NCBI RefSeq assembly: GCF_004349315.1
Contig: NZ_SMLH01000001.1
Location: 682,001-746,000 of the forward strand
DNA from: Flavobacterium ranwuense
GTDB lineage: Bacteria > Bacteroidota > Bacteroidia > Flavobacteriales > Flavobacteriaceae
DNA: 64,000 bases
Direction: 5' to 3'
Shown here: piece after piece, positions 42,803-52,250 of the stretch
How the letters are laid out: each line of letters starts with the position of its first letter
How positions within the stretch are numbered: the first letter of the stretch is position 1
Notes under the pieces: model-generated
Database searches by the model: none
What the model was told of the DNA's origin: nothing
Seen by the model: only the letters and a program-made list of their open reading frames with translations
Translations under genes and position numbers: made by a program

Positions 42803-43984
42803 ATGGAAGGTAATTTATATGATATTGACAGTGTCAATCGACTGAAAGTTTGTGTTATTGTACCCACGTATAATAACTGTAAAACGGTAAAAGGAGTTCT
42901 CGATTCTATTTTGCATTATACTTCAAATATTATTATTGTTAACGACGGTTCCACTGATGAAACGGCTCGGATTTTAGAGGATTATACCCAACTGGTTCAA
43001 ATATATTTTCCTGAAAATAGTGGAAAAGGATTGGCGTTGCGAGCTGGTTTTAAAAAAGCAAAAGAATTAAATTACAATTACGCTATAACTATTGATTCGG
43101 ATGGCCAGCATTTTGCGTCGGACATCCCGAAATTCATTGATGCGCTAGAAAGTGAAGGCGAAGTTTTGCTGATAGGAAGCCGTAATATGATGCAGGAAGG
43201 CGTTCCTAAGAAAAGTAGTTTTGGTAATAAATTTTCTAATTTTTGGTTTTGGTTTGAAACTGGAATCCGATTGGAAGACACACAGTCCGGTTACAGATTA
43301 TACCCATTAAGTAGCATTCCTGTCAATTATTTCACTCCCAAATTTGAATTTGAGATTGAAGTTATTGTCCGTTCTGCTTGGAAAGGCATTCGGGTGAAGA
43401 ATATTCCAATTCAGGTCTTGTATGATCCAACGGAACGAGTTTCTCATTTTCGACCCTTCCGTGATTTTACTCGAATCAGCATTCTGAATACTGTTTTTGT
43501 TTTCATCACGCTTTTATATATCAAACCGAGAGATTTTTTCCGTAGCCTAAAAAAAAAAGGAATCAGGAAGTTTTTTCTGGAAAATATCCTGGAAAGCAAT
43601 GATTCTAATGCAAGAAAATCATTTTCGATTGCACTAGGTGTTTTTATAGGAATCTCACCGTTTTGGGGATTTCAAACGGTTCTTGTTCTGTTTTTGGCGG
43701 TTGTATTTAAACTGAATAAAGCCATTTCGTTTACTTTTTCCAACATCAGTTTTCCCCCGCTGATTCCTTTTATTATTTATGGGTCATTGAAAATTGGCGG
43801 CTATTTTAGTAACAATAAAACGCATTTATTTTTAGACACTTCCATGACTTTTTCCGATATTCAGAATAATATTCACCAATATCTCGTTGGAAGTTTTATT
43901 TTAGCCATTATGATGTCAATAATTTTTGGTCTTTCGGGTTATTTTGCATTGACGCTTTTTAGTACTTTTAAAATTAAAAAATAA
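42803..43984 (+). CDS. Family 2 glycosyltransferase fused to a DUF2062 membrane domain
   Basis: The 393-residue protein has a GT2 domain (VIVPTYNNCKTV, VNDGSTDETA, TIDSDGQHFASD, QSGYRLYPL) at about 10-230 and a C-terminal membrane region like DUF2062 (about 275-390, with GVFIGISPFWGFQTVL). Similar fusions occur in aryl polyene and flexirubin loci. The GT domain looks intact; a polyprenyl-phosphate or lipid acceptor is likely given the membrane part. It is followed three bases later by the MMPL fusion. Confidence 0.85.
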   Translation: MEGNLYDIDSVNRLKVCVIVPTYNNCKTVKGVLDSILHYTSNIIIVNDGSTDETARILEDYTQLVQIYFPENSGKGLALRAGFKKAKELNYNYAITIDSDGQHFASDIPKFIDALESEGEVLLIGSRNMMQEGVPKKSSFGNKFSNFWFWFETGIRLEDTQSGYRLYPLSSIPVNYFTPKFEFEIEVIVRSAWKGIRVKNIPIQVLYDPTERVSHFRPFRDFTRISILNTVFVFITLLYIKPRDFFRSLKKKGIRKFFLENILESNDSNARKSFSIALGVFIGISPFWGFQTVLVLFLAVVFKLNKAISFTFSNISFPPLIPFIIYGSLKIGGYFSNNKTHLFLDTSMTFSDIQNNIHQYLVGSFILAIMMSIIFGLSGYFALTLFSTFKIKK

Positions 43985-43987
43985 AGA

Positions 43988-46900
43988 ATGCACCATTATT
44001 TTTTTGCCATTCATTCCTTTGTGAATAGAAGGAAATTCCTTTCTATTGGAATTGCATCAGTCGTACTTATTGTATTTGGTTTTTTCGCTACCAAGATTAA
44101 ATTTAGTGAAGACATTACCAAATTAATTCCGACCAACGAGAAATCGGATGTTACTGCAAAAGTTTTAAACCAATTGAATTTTGCCGATAAAATCACCGTT
44201 ACGATTCATCTTGAAAAAGAAGGGACTTCGGAGGATTTAGCCGAATACGCCCATGCTTTTTTAGACAGCGTTTCCAAGGAATGTAAACCTTATATTAACT
44301 CCATTCAGGGAAAAATTGACGAAGAAAATATTCAGGAAACAATGGATTTTGTATATAACAATTTGCCGTTATTTTTAGATGAAAAAGATTATGCAACCAT
44401 TCAAAATAAATTGAAAAAAGACAGTCTTGCGAATAGCGTTGCCGGCAATTACAAAACCTTAATTTCGCCAACAGGGATTGTTGCCAAAGATTTTATACTT
44501 CAAGATCCGTTGGGAATTTCTTTTATTGGATTAAAAAAATTGCAACAGCTCAATATAGGAGATGATTTTCAGTTGGAAAACGGCTTTGTAATGACCAAAG
44601 ACAAAAAGAAATTACTCTTGTTTATTACGCCCGCTTTGCCATCAAGTGAAACGGAAAAGAATACTTTTTTTGTTGCCAGACTCAACGCGATAAAAGACCA
44701 TTTAAATCAGCAGTTTAAAAACAAAGCTGGAGCAAGTTATTTTGGATCAACACTTATTGCAGTTGCCAATGCCAATCAGATTAAGAGCGATATCATTATG
44801 ACAACCACCGTTGCGATGATTGCGTTAATGTTGATTTTAATTCTGTTTTATAGAAAAATATACATTCCGCTGATTGTTTTTTTGCCGACTGTTTTCGGCG
44901 GACTTTTTGCCATTGCGTTATTGTATTTTGTCAAAGGTACGATTTCGGCAATTTCGTTGGGAATTGGCTCGGTTTTACTGGGAATCACCATCGATTATTC
45001 GCTGCATATTCTCACGCATTATAAACATAACAGTGACGTAAAAACTTTGTATAGAGACATTACAATGCCTTTAATTATGAGCAGCACAACGACAGCTGTT
45101 GCTTTTTTATGTTTGCTTTTCGTAAAGTCGGAAGCATTGAATGATTTGGGAATCTTTGCGGCAACTATTGTAGTGGCTTCGGCAGTATTTTCATTGCTTT
45201 TTGTACCACATTTGTACAAACCCAAAGAAGAAAATTTTGGACACAAGAAAAACAGTATCGATAATCTGGCGAATTTCTCTTTTCATAAAAATAAATTCCT
45301 GATTGGGAGTTGTATCGTAATTATAATTGCCTGTTTTTTTACTTACGATAAAGTGGTTTTCAATAACGATTTATCGCAATTGAATTATGTTCCAAAAGAA
45401 ATAAAAGCAGCAGAAAAAGAATTGGAAGAAAGCACTAATATTACTTCTAAATCAATTTACCTGGCTTCTTATGGCAATTCTATGGAGGAAGTTTTACAAA
45501 ACAATAACAAGCTGTTTTCAAGTTTAGCAAAGGAAAAGTCAACCCGCAAAATTCTAAATTATAGCTCCATAGGCGGCATCGTGATTTCCGAAAAAGAACA
45601 ACAAAAAAGAATCGATACTTGGAATTCCTTTTGGGATGAAAATAAGAAAGCAGATTTAAGGAGGGATTTAATTTCTGAAGGTACAAAATTCGGCTTTGAG
45701 CCGTCAACACATCATGTTTTTTTCGAGCATTTAAACAAGACTTTTAAACCGATTGCTTTTGAAGAATATGCACAGCTCAATGCCTTGCAACTTAAAGAAT
45801 TTGTAACGAAAAAAAACGAATTTTTCACGATTTCGACTTTAGTAAAAGTTTCCAACGATCAACGGGATGCTTTTGTAAAATCAGTGTCATCTGAGCCACA
45901 TTTAGTGGTTATCGATCGTCAGCAAATGAATGAGACTTTTCTTGGCGAACTCAAAACAGATTTCACCACATTGGTCAATTATTCTTTTATCGCTGTGGTT
46001 CTCATCTTGTTTTTATTTTTCAGAAGAATAGAATTGGTTATCATCAGTTGCATTCCAATCGTTATTACTGGAGTTGTTACGGCAGGAATTATGGGTGTTT
46101 TTAATATTCAACTGAATATTTTCAGCGTGATCGTTTGCACTTTAATTTTTGGACACGGTGTTGATTTCAGTATTTTTATGACTAGTGCATTGCAAAAAGA
46201 ATATACCAACGGAAAAAACGAAATTGCGATTTACCGAACGTCAATAATTTTGGCGGCAATTACGACCATTTTAGGAATTGGTGCGTTGGTCTTTGCGAAA
46301 CATCCGGCATTGATTTCGATTTCATCAGTCTCGTTGATCGGGGTTTTCGCCGCATTGATTATTACGTTTATTTTTTATCCAATTTTGTTCAAATTATTCT
46401 TGTCGAACAGACCCAAAAACGGAAAAGCACCATTCGAAATTAAAAGAGTATTACATTCAATTTTATCCTTCACGTATTATGGATTAGGAGGTTTTCTTTT
46501 ATCTGTTATCAGTGTTGTTTTGATGAAAATAATTCCAATTTCCAGAATAAAAAAGGAGAAAGCATTTCATTTTCTAATGTCGAAATTCATGCAATCGGTG
46601 TTAGTCTCCTATCCGTCGATTCGTAGAAAAATAATCAATACACAAAACGAAACCTTCGATAAACCTGTCGTAATCATTGCAAATCACACCTCTTTTTTGG
46701 ATATTTTAGCTATTGGGATGTTAAGTCCAAAAATTATATTTTTGGTTAGCGATTGGGTTTATAATTCCCCAATTTTTGGCAAAGGCGTTCGGTTGGCTGG
46801 ATTTTATCCAGTTTCCAGCGGGATAGATAATGGTATTGAACATTTGAGAGCTAAAATTGATCAGGGATTTTCATTAATGGTTTTTCCGGAAGGAACGCGT

Positions 46901-47674
46901 TCCGTGGATAATACGATTAAACGTTTTCACAAAGGCGCCTTTTATTTGGCGGAACAATTCCAGTTAGATATCGTTCCTGTTGTCATTCATGGGTATTCTG
47001 AAGTGTTGCCTAAAGGTGATTTCGTTATCAACGGCGGAACAACAACAGTAGAAATTTTAAAACGGATTGCTCCTGATGATGTTACTTTCGGTAAAGATTA
47101 TTCAGAACGAACAAAGAAAATAAGCACTTTTTTTAAAGCGCATTACAAAAAAATGCGTCAGGAATTAGAGGGGCCGGACTATTTCAAAAAAATGATCATT
47201 AATAGTTTTGATTATAAAGAAGCCGAGGTCATACAAGCAGTTAAAAAGGATTTGGACAAGCATTTAGAGTTATATTATAGATTAATTAATGATATTTCCC
47301 CAAAGGCAAAAGTGCTGCATTTGGCGGATGATTACGGACAATTGGATGTGTTGCTTTCACTTCAGGAATCGCAAAGAAAAGTAGTTTCTTATATTTCGGA
47401 TGAAGAAAAAAGAGCGGTTGCCAAAATGAATTATATTGTAAAGAAAAGAAGCATTCACTATCTTGAAACTATTGAAAACTTTGAATCAAATAAATATGAT
47501 GTGGTTTTGATTTCTGATCGACACATCAAAATTAATTTGGAGGATATCGGAAATTTGGCAAAAACGATTATTCTAATAAATGCTCCAAATCTAAAAGACA
47601 CCGTGTTGAGTCTTGGTTTTGATATTGATATTGAAATTGAAAAAGGGATTATTTTAAGAAAGAACATGCGATGA
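43988..47674 (+). CDS. Trifunctional MMPL transporter / lysophospholipid acyltransferase / methyltransferase-like protein
   Basis: The 1228-residue protein has two RND/MMPL halves (about 1-810, twelve helices) followed by a PlsC domain with NHTSFLD (His900, Asp905) and FPEGTR (966-971), then a C-terminal 150 residues like a reduced SAM methyltransferase (VLHLADDYGQLDVLLSLQ, near 1120). MMPL exporters move lipids; the acyltransferase suggests that pigment or acyl chains are loaded on a glycerolipid. The methyltransferase part has no clear GxGxG, so activity is uncertain. Its stop overlaps the next start (ATGA). Confidence 0.87.
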   Translation: MHHYFFAIHSFVNRRKFLSIGIASVVLIVFGFFATKIKFSEDITKLIPTNEKSDVTAKVLNQLNFADKITVTIHLEKEGTSEDLAEYAHAFLDSVSKECKPYINSIQGKIDEENIQETMDFVYNNLPLFLDEKDYATIQNKLKKDSLANSVAGNYKTLISPTGIVAKDFILQDPLGISFIGLKKLQQLNIGDDFQLENGFVMTKDKKKLLLFITPALPSSETEKNTFFVARLNAIKDHLNQQFKNKAGASYFGSTLIAVANANQIKSDIIMTTTVAMIALMLILILFYRKIYIPLIVFLPTVFGGLFAIALLYFVKGTISAISLGIGSVLLGITIDYSLHILTHYKHNSDVKTLYRDITMPLIMSSTTTAVAFLCLLFVKSEALNDLGIFAATIVVASAVFSLLFVPHLYKPKEENFGHKKNSIDNLANFSFHKNKFLIGSCIVIIIACFFTYDKVVFNNDLSQLNYVPKEIKAAEKELEESTNITSKSIYLASYGNSMEEVLQNNNKLFSSLAKEKSTRKILNYSSIGGIVISEKEQQKRIDTWNSFWDENKKADLRRDLISEGTKFGFEPSTHHVFFEHLNKTFKPIAFEEYAQLNALQLKEFVTKKNEFFTISTLVKVSNDQRDAFVKSVSSEPHLVVIDRQQMNETFLGELKTDFTTLVNYSFIAVVLILFLFFRRIELVIISCIPIVITGVVTAGIMGVFNIQLNIFSVIVCTLIFGHGVDFSIFMTSALQKEYTNGKNEIAIYRTSIILAAITTILGIGALVFAKHPALISISSVSLIGVFAALIITFIFYPILFKLFLSNRPKNGKAPFEIKRVLHSILSFTYYGLGGFLLSVISVVLMKIIPISRIKKEKAFHFLMSKFMQSVLVSYPSIRRKIINTQNETFDKPVVIIANHTSFLDILAIGMLSPKIIFLVSDWVYNSPIFGKGVRLAGFYPVSSGIDNGIEHLRAKIDQGFSLMVFPEGTRSVDNTIKRFHKGAFYLAEQFQLDIVPVVIHGYSEVLPKGDFVINGGTTTVEILKRIAPDDVTFGKDYSERTKKISTFFKAHYKKMRQELEGPDYFKKMIINSFDYKEAEVIQAVKKDLDKHLELYYRLINDISPKAKVLHLADDYGQLDVLLSLQESQRKVVSYISDEEKRAVAKMNYIVKKRSIHYLETIENFESNKYDVVLISDRHIKINLEDIGNLAKTIILINAPNLKDTVLSLGFDIDIEIEKGIILRKNMR

Positions 47675-49188
47675 AAGAGCATTATGATGTGGTTGTTATT
47701 GGAAGTGGATTAGGCGGATTAGTGTCTGCAATTATCTTGGCGAAAGAAGGATACAGCGTATGTGTGCTCGAAAAAAACAATCAGTTTGGAGGAAATCTTC
47801 AAACTTTTGTCAGGGATAAAACGATTTTCGATACCGGAATACATTATATCGGAGGATTAAGTGAAGGTCAGAATTTGTATAAATATTTCAAATATTTAGG
47901 CATTATGGATGATTTGAAACTCAAAAAAATGGATGAGGATGGTTTTGACATTATTTCTTTTGAAGACGAGAATAAGGAATATCCGCATGCGCAAGGGTAT
48001 GAAAATTTTGCAAATCAATTAGGGAACTATTTCCCCGAAGAAAAAGAATCGATTCAAAAATATTGTGACGAAATTACAAAAACCTGTGATTCATTTCCTT
48101 TGTATAATTTGAATTGGGAAGGGAAATACGACAGTGAAATATTGTCAATAAATGCTAAACAATATATAGATGAGTTAACGGATAATAAGAAATTAAGAGC
48201 CGTACTTGCGGGATCTAATTTTTTATATGCCGGAATTGAAGAAAAATCCCCTTTTTATGTTCATGCTTTATCCGTAAATTCGTATATTCAAAGTTCTTGG
48301 CGTTGCATCAATGGCGGAAGTCAAATTACCAAACAATTGATAAAACAGCTCAAAAAAAATGGCGGTGAAGTCTATAAACACAAAGAAGTTGTTCAGTTTG
48401 AGGTAGAAAATAATAAGGTGAATTCGGTTAAGATGAAAGATGGCACTGAAGTTTCAGCCCAGTTTTTTATATCTAATGTAGATCCTAAAACTACTTTGAA
48501 AATGGCAGGCAAGGATAATTTCAGAAAGTCATTTTACAACCGAATCCAGAGTTTAGAAGGCGGAATTTCTGCTTTTAGTTTGTATGTGGTTTTCAAACCA
48601 GAAACGTTCAGATACTTAAACCATAATTATTACCATTTTAAGGATAGCAATGAAGTTTGGACAGCACATGAGTATTCCGAGGAAACCTGGCCAAAAGCGT
48701 TTATGGCTTCGATGAATGCTTCCAAAAAACAGGAAGTTTGGGCTGATGGAATGACTTTTATCACCTATATGAAATTTGATGATTTAAAACCTTGGAAACA
48801 AACGTATAATACTGCTGCAGAGAAAGAAGATAGAGGCGAAAGTTACGAATCATTTAAAAATCGGAAATCCGAAAAATTTCTTCAGGGAATAGAACTTAAA
48901 TTCCCGGGAATTAGAGATTGTATCCAGTCGGTACATACTTCGACACCACTTTCATACAGGGATTATATTGGCGGACACAACGGGAATATGTACGGTTATG
49001 AGAAAGATTCCAATAACCCGATGAAAACATTTATTGCTTCAAAAACCAAACTTGATAATTTATATTTGACGGGTCAAAGCATTAATATGCACGGTGTTTT
49101 AGGCGTTACAATTGGTGCAGTGGTAACCTGCTCGGAAATTGTGGGAAAAGAATATTTGGTTAATAAAATCAATCAGTTTTTGGAGTAA
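47671..49188 (+). CDS. CrtI/CrtISO-like FAD oxidoreductase (second)
   Basis: The 505-residue phytoene desaturase/isomerase-family flavoprotein has IGSGLGGLVSAIILAKEG at the N-terminus, GGNLQTF, and the C-terminal GQSINMHGVLGVTIGAV. It is a distant paralogue of the gene at 25466. With no carotenoid synthesis genes here, it may act on the polyene acyl chain, for example cis-trans isomerisation. Start overlaps the MMPL stop. Confidence 0.83.
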   Translation: MKEHYDVVVIGSGLGGLVSAIILAKEGYSVCVLEKNNQFGGNLQTFVRDKTIFDTGIHYIGGLSEGQNLYKYFKYLGIMDDLKLKKMDEDGFDIISFEDENKEYPHAQGYENFANQLGNYFPEEKESIQKYCDEITKTCDSFPLYNLNWEGKYDSEILSINAKQYIDELTDNKKLRAVLAGSNFLYAGIEEKSPFYVHALSVNSYIQSSWRCINGGSQITKQLIKQLKKNGGEVYKHKEVVQFEVENNKVNSVKMKDGTEVSAQFFISNVDPKTTLKMAGKDNFRKSFYNRIQSLEGGISAFSLYVVFKPETFRYLNHNYYHFKDSNEVWTAHEYSEETWPKAFMASMNASKKQEVWADGMTFITYMKFDDLKPWKQTYNTAAEKEDRGESYESFKNRKSEKFLQGIELKFPGIRDCIQSVHTSTPLSYRDYIGGHNGNMYGYEKDSNNPMKTFIASKTKLDNLYLTGQSINMHGVLGVTIGAVVTCSEIVGKEYLVNKINQFLE

Positions 49189-49205
49189 ATGATAAATTAA
49201 CGGAT

Positions 49206-50876
49206 ATGAAAAGACAGTTTCAATTTGCAATTTTATTTGGATTTATCCTAACAATTATTTCATGTGGCACTTCAAAATCAATGCGTCATCAACCACAATT
49301 GGCGGGGTATAATAACGCTGTCCCAATTGTGAAAAAACATTCGAGCACTTTTTTCTCTTCGGGGAGTAATTATTTATTGAAAAACAAACAAAACCTTTGG
49401 GAGCTTTATGTAGAAGGGGACCCGCTCGAAAGAGGATTAATAATGGGAAGCCTCACAGATTCATTATTAAAAAAACAGGATCGTGTTTTTTTCTCTAAAA
49501 TAAATGATTTGGTTCCGTCAAAATTCAGACAGAGAGTGCTGCGTAATTTTTTAAAATGGTACAATCGAAAAGTATACCTCAATGTACCTAACGAATATCA
49601 AGCCGAAATTTATGGTATTTCACGATATAGCTCACATGAATTTGACTACCTCGCCTCTCCGTTTCTTAGAAGTTTGTATTTGCATGCTGCTCATGATATA
49701 GGGCATGCAGTACAGGATTTGGCATTGGTGGGTTGTTCTTCTTTTGCTGCTTGGGGCGAAAAATCGGAAGATGGCAGTTTAATTATAGGCAGGAATTTAG
49801 ATTTTTATGCCGGTGATGAATTTGCCAAAGATCAAATGGTTGCCTTTATTAATCCAAAAGAAGGCTATCCATTTATGATGGTAACTTGGGCAGGAATGAT
49901 CGGCGCCATTTCAGGAATGAATAACGAAGGATTGACAGTAACAATTAATTCCGGGAAGTCTAAAATTCCGTTGATTGCCAAAACTCCTGTTTCTATTTTG
50001 ACGAGAGAAATATTGCAATATGCCGCGACTATTGATGAAGCGATTTCCATTGCCAAAAGCAGAAAAGTCTTTGTTTCCGAATCTATTATGATTGGAAGTG
50101 CTCGTGATAAAAAAGCGGTTTTGATTGAAGTTTCTCCAAATGGCTTAGGTGTTTATGATGTTCCAAACAACAATCAATTGCTATGTTCCAATCATTTTCA
50201 AAGTGCCGCTTTAAAGAATAACAATAGGAATCAAAAACAAATTAAAAACAGTCATTCTAAATATCGTTTTGAAAGAATGGTGGAATTATTTGATGAAAAT
50301 AAAAAAATAAATCCTGAAAAAGCAGTTGAAATTCTTCGAAATAAAGATGGTTTGAATAATTTAGCTTTGGGTTATGGAAATGAAAAAGCACTGAATCAAT
50401 TATTGGCGCATCACGGAATTGTTTTTAAACCAGAACAACGATTGGTTTGGGTCTCATCAAATCCCTATCAAATGGGCGAATTTGTTTGTTATGACTTAAA
50501 TAAAATTTTCAAGAATAGACATTCAAAAGATTTCATAGTTTCATTGGAACAAGAAAATCTGAATATCCCAAAAGATCCCTTTTTGGAAACCAAGGAATAT
50601 AAAAATTATGAACTTTATCGAATTGAAGACCGAAAAATAGATTCTTTTTTAAAAAAGAAACAAGATTTACCAACCAATTTTGCCGAAAATTACCAATCTT
50701 TGAATCCCGATTATTGGATTGTTTATTACAAAGTAGGACTTTCCTTTTATCAAAAAAAAGAATATAAATTGGCGCAAGAGCAATTCGAAAAAGCATTGAC
50801 CAAAGAAATTACCACGCTTCCTAAAAAAGAAGAAATTGAAAAGTATTTAAATAAAATTAAAAGAAAACTGCAATGA
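49206..50876 (+). CDS. C45-family autoproteolytic acyltransferase/hydrolase lipoprotein
   Basis: The 556-residue protein has a lipoprotein signal ending ISC with Cys20 and an Ntn-hydrolase domain with the likely nucleophile Cys177 in VGCSSFAAWGEKSEDGS, followed by GRNLDFY and GMNNEGLTV of the acyl-CoA:6-APA acyltransferase/C45 group. The C-terminus (about 480-545) looks like a TPR. It is predicted at the outer membrane or periplasm and could hydrolyse or transfer acyl groups of the pigment. Start codon follows the flavoprotein gene by 17 bases; the stop overlaps the ligase gene. Confidence 0.8.
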   Translation: MKRQFQFAILFGFILTIISCGTSKSMRHQPQLAGYNNAVPIVKKHSSTFFSSGSNYLLKNKQNLWELYVEGDPLERGLIMGSLTDSLLKKQDRVFFSKINDLVPSKFRQRVLRNFLKWYNRKVYLNVPNEYQAEIYGISRYSSHEFDYLASPFLRSLYLHAAHDIGHAVQDLALVGCSSFAAWGEKSEDGSLIIGRNLDFYAGDEFAKDQMVAFINPKEGYPFMMVTWAGMIGAISGMNNEGLTVTINSGKSKIPLIAKTPVSILTREILQYAATIDEAISIAKSRKVFVSESIMIGSARDKKAVLIEVSPNGLGVYDVPNNNQLLCSNHFQSAALKNNNRNQKQIKNSHSKYRFERMVELFDENKKINPEKAVEILRNKDGLNNLALGYGNEKALNQLLAHHGIVFKPEQRLVWVSSNPYQMGEFVCYDLNKIFKNRHSKDFIVSLEQENLNIPKDPFLETKEYKNYELYRIEDRKIDSFLKKKQDLPTNFAENYQSLNPDYWIVYYKVGLSFYQKKEYKLAQEQFEKALTKEITTLPKKEEIEKYLNKIKRKLQ

Positions 50877-52171
50877 TTCCAAAAATAGAAACCGCCACAT
50901 TAGCCGAAATTAAAGCTTTTCAGGAGCGAAAATTGTTGGAACTTTTAGATTATGTGAATCAAAATTCGCCTTTTTATAAAACTCTTTTTGAGAAAGAAAA
51001 CATTGATGTCAGCAAAATCAAAACATTAGAAGATTTACAGTTTTTACCCGTTACAACCAAAGAAGATTTGCAAAAACACAATGATGATTTTCTATGTGTT
51101 CCAGCCAATAAAATCATCGATTATGCCACCACATCAGGGACATTAGGCAAACCGGTGACTTTTGGTTTAACCGACAAGGATTTAGATCGACTAGCCTATA
51201 ATGAAGCCATTTCCTTTGATTGTGCAGGCATAAAAGAAGGTGATATCGTGCAATTGATGACTACCATCGACAGGCGGTTTATGGCTGGATTGGCCTACTT
51301 TTTAGGGCTCCGAAAAATGAAAGTTGGCGTGATTCGCGTTGGCGCCGGAATTCCGGAATTGCAATGGGATTCCATTTTAAAATACAAACCAAACTATCTG
51401 ATAACCGTTCCTTCCTTTTTATTAAAACTCATAGAATATGCCGAGGCTCATAATATTGATTATAACAAATCGGGTATAAAAGGAGCAGTTTGCATTGGAG
51501 AATCGCTTAGAAACCAAGACTTTTCGATGAACACCTTGTCTAAAAAAATCACGGATAAATGGAATATTAAGTTGTTTTCAACTTATGCATCTACCGAAAT
51601 GAGCACAGCTTTTACGGAATGTGAACATTCAATCGGTGGTCATCATCATCCGGAATTAATCATCCTAGAAGTTTTGGACGAAAATAATAAACCTGTAAAA
51701 AATGGTGAATCAGGTGAATTGACTTTTACCACTTTAGGAATTGAAGCTATGCCGTTGGTGCGTTTTAAAACCGGAGACATTGTACAATTGCATAATGAAC
51801 CTTGTGCTTGTGGGAGAAACACTTTGCGTGTTGGACCCGTTATTGGTCGAAAACAACAAATGATAAAATACAAAGGGACGACCTTGTATCCGCCAGCAAT
51901 GAATGATGTTTTGAATAATTTTTCAACTATAGAAAGTCATATTATCGAAATTTCAACCAATGATTTAGGTACGGATGAAATCCTTATAAAAATTGCCGTA
52001 AAACAACAATCCGATACTTTTCTGCAGGAACTAAAAGATCATTTCAGAGCCAAGCTAAGGGTTAGCCCGAAAATTGAATTCACCACAAAAGAAATCCTGA
52101 ATCCACTGATTTATAATCCGATGAGCAGAAAGCCAATTCATTTTTTTGATAACAGAATTAACACTCTTTAA
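50873..52171 (+). CDS. AMP-binding ligase, phenylacetate-CoA ligase-like
   Basis: Adenylates an aromatic acid and loads it onto a thiol. The 432-residue protein has TTSGTLGKP (phosphate loop), STYASTEMSTAFTEC, RFKTGDIVQL and a terminal Lys in PMSRKPIHFF. In this locus it is the likely activator of 4-coumarate from the ammonia-lyase, giving the aryl starter on a carrier protein, as the unrelated-looking ApeH does for 4-hydroxybenzoate. ATGA overlap with the preceding gene. It ends the pigment locus. Confidence 0.85.
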   Translation: MIPKIETATLAEIKAFQERKLLELLDYVNQNSPFYKTLFEKENIDVSKIKTLEDLQFLPVTTKEDLQKHNDDFLCVPANKIIDYATTSGTLGKPVTFGLTDKDLDRLAYNEAISFDCAGIKEGDIVQLMTTIDRRFMAGLAYFLGLRKMKVGVIRVGAGIPELQWDSILKYKPNYLITVPSFLLKLIEYAEAHNIDYNKSGIKGAVCIGESLRNQDFSMNTLSKKITDKWNIKLFSTYASTEMSTAFTECEHSIGGHHHPELIILEVLDENNKPVKNGESGELTFTTLGIEAMPLVRFKTGDIVQLHNEPCACGRNTLRVGPVIGRKQQMIKYKGTTLYPPAMNDVLNNFSTIESHIIEISTNDLGTDEILIKIAVKQQSDTFLQELKDHFRAKLRVSPKIEFTTKEILNPLIYNPMSRKPIHFFDNRINTL

Positions 52172-52213
52172 CACTGTCATAATGAGTGTATTATTGCTCT
52201 TTTTGTTTTTTTA
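52161..52213 (+). terminator. Possible terminator at the end of the pigment locus
   Basis: ACACTC (52161-52166) and GAGTGT (52184-52189) can pair, or ACACT/AGTGT more tightly; T-rich DNA follows (52199-52212). The stem overlaps the last codons and is weak, so some read-through into dusB is possible. Confidence 0.35.
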
Positions 52214-52234
52214 CGTCTAAAAATCGTAATTTTG
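52203..52234 (+). promoter_or_regulatory. Putative dusB promoter
   Basis: TTG (52203-52205) is followed after 21 bases by TAATTTTG (52227-52234), a good TTG / TAnnTTTG match; dusB starts 16 bases later. Confidence 0.6.
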
Positions 52235-52250
52235 CAAAAAATTAAAAATA

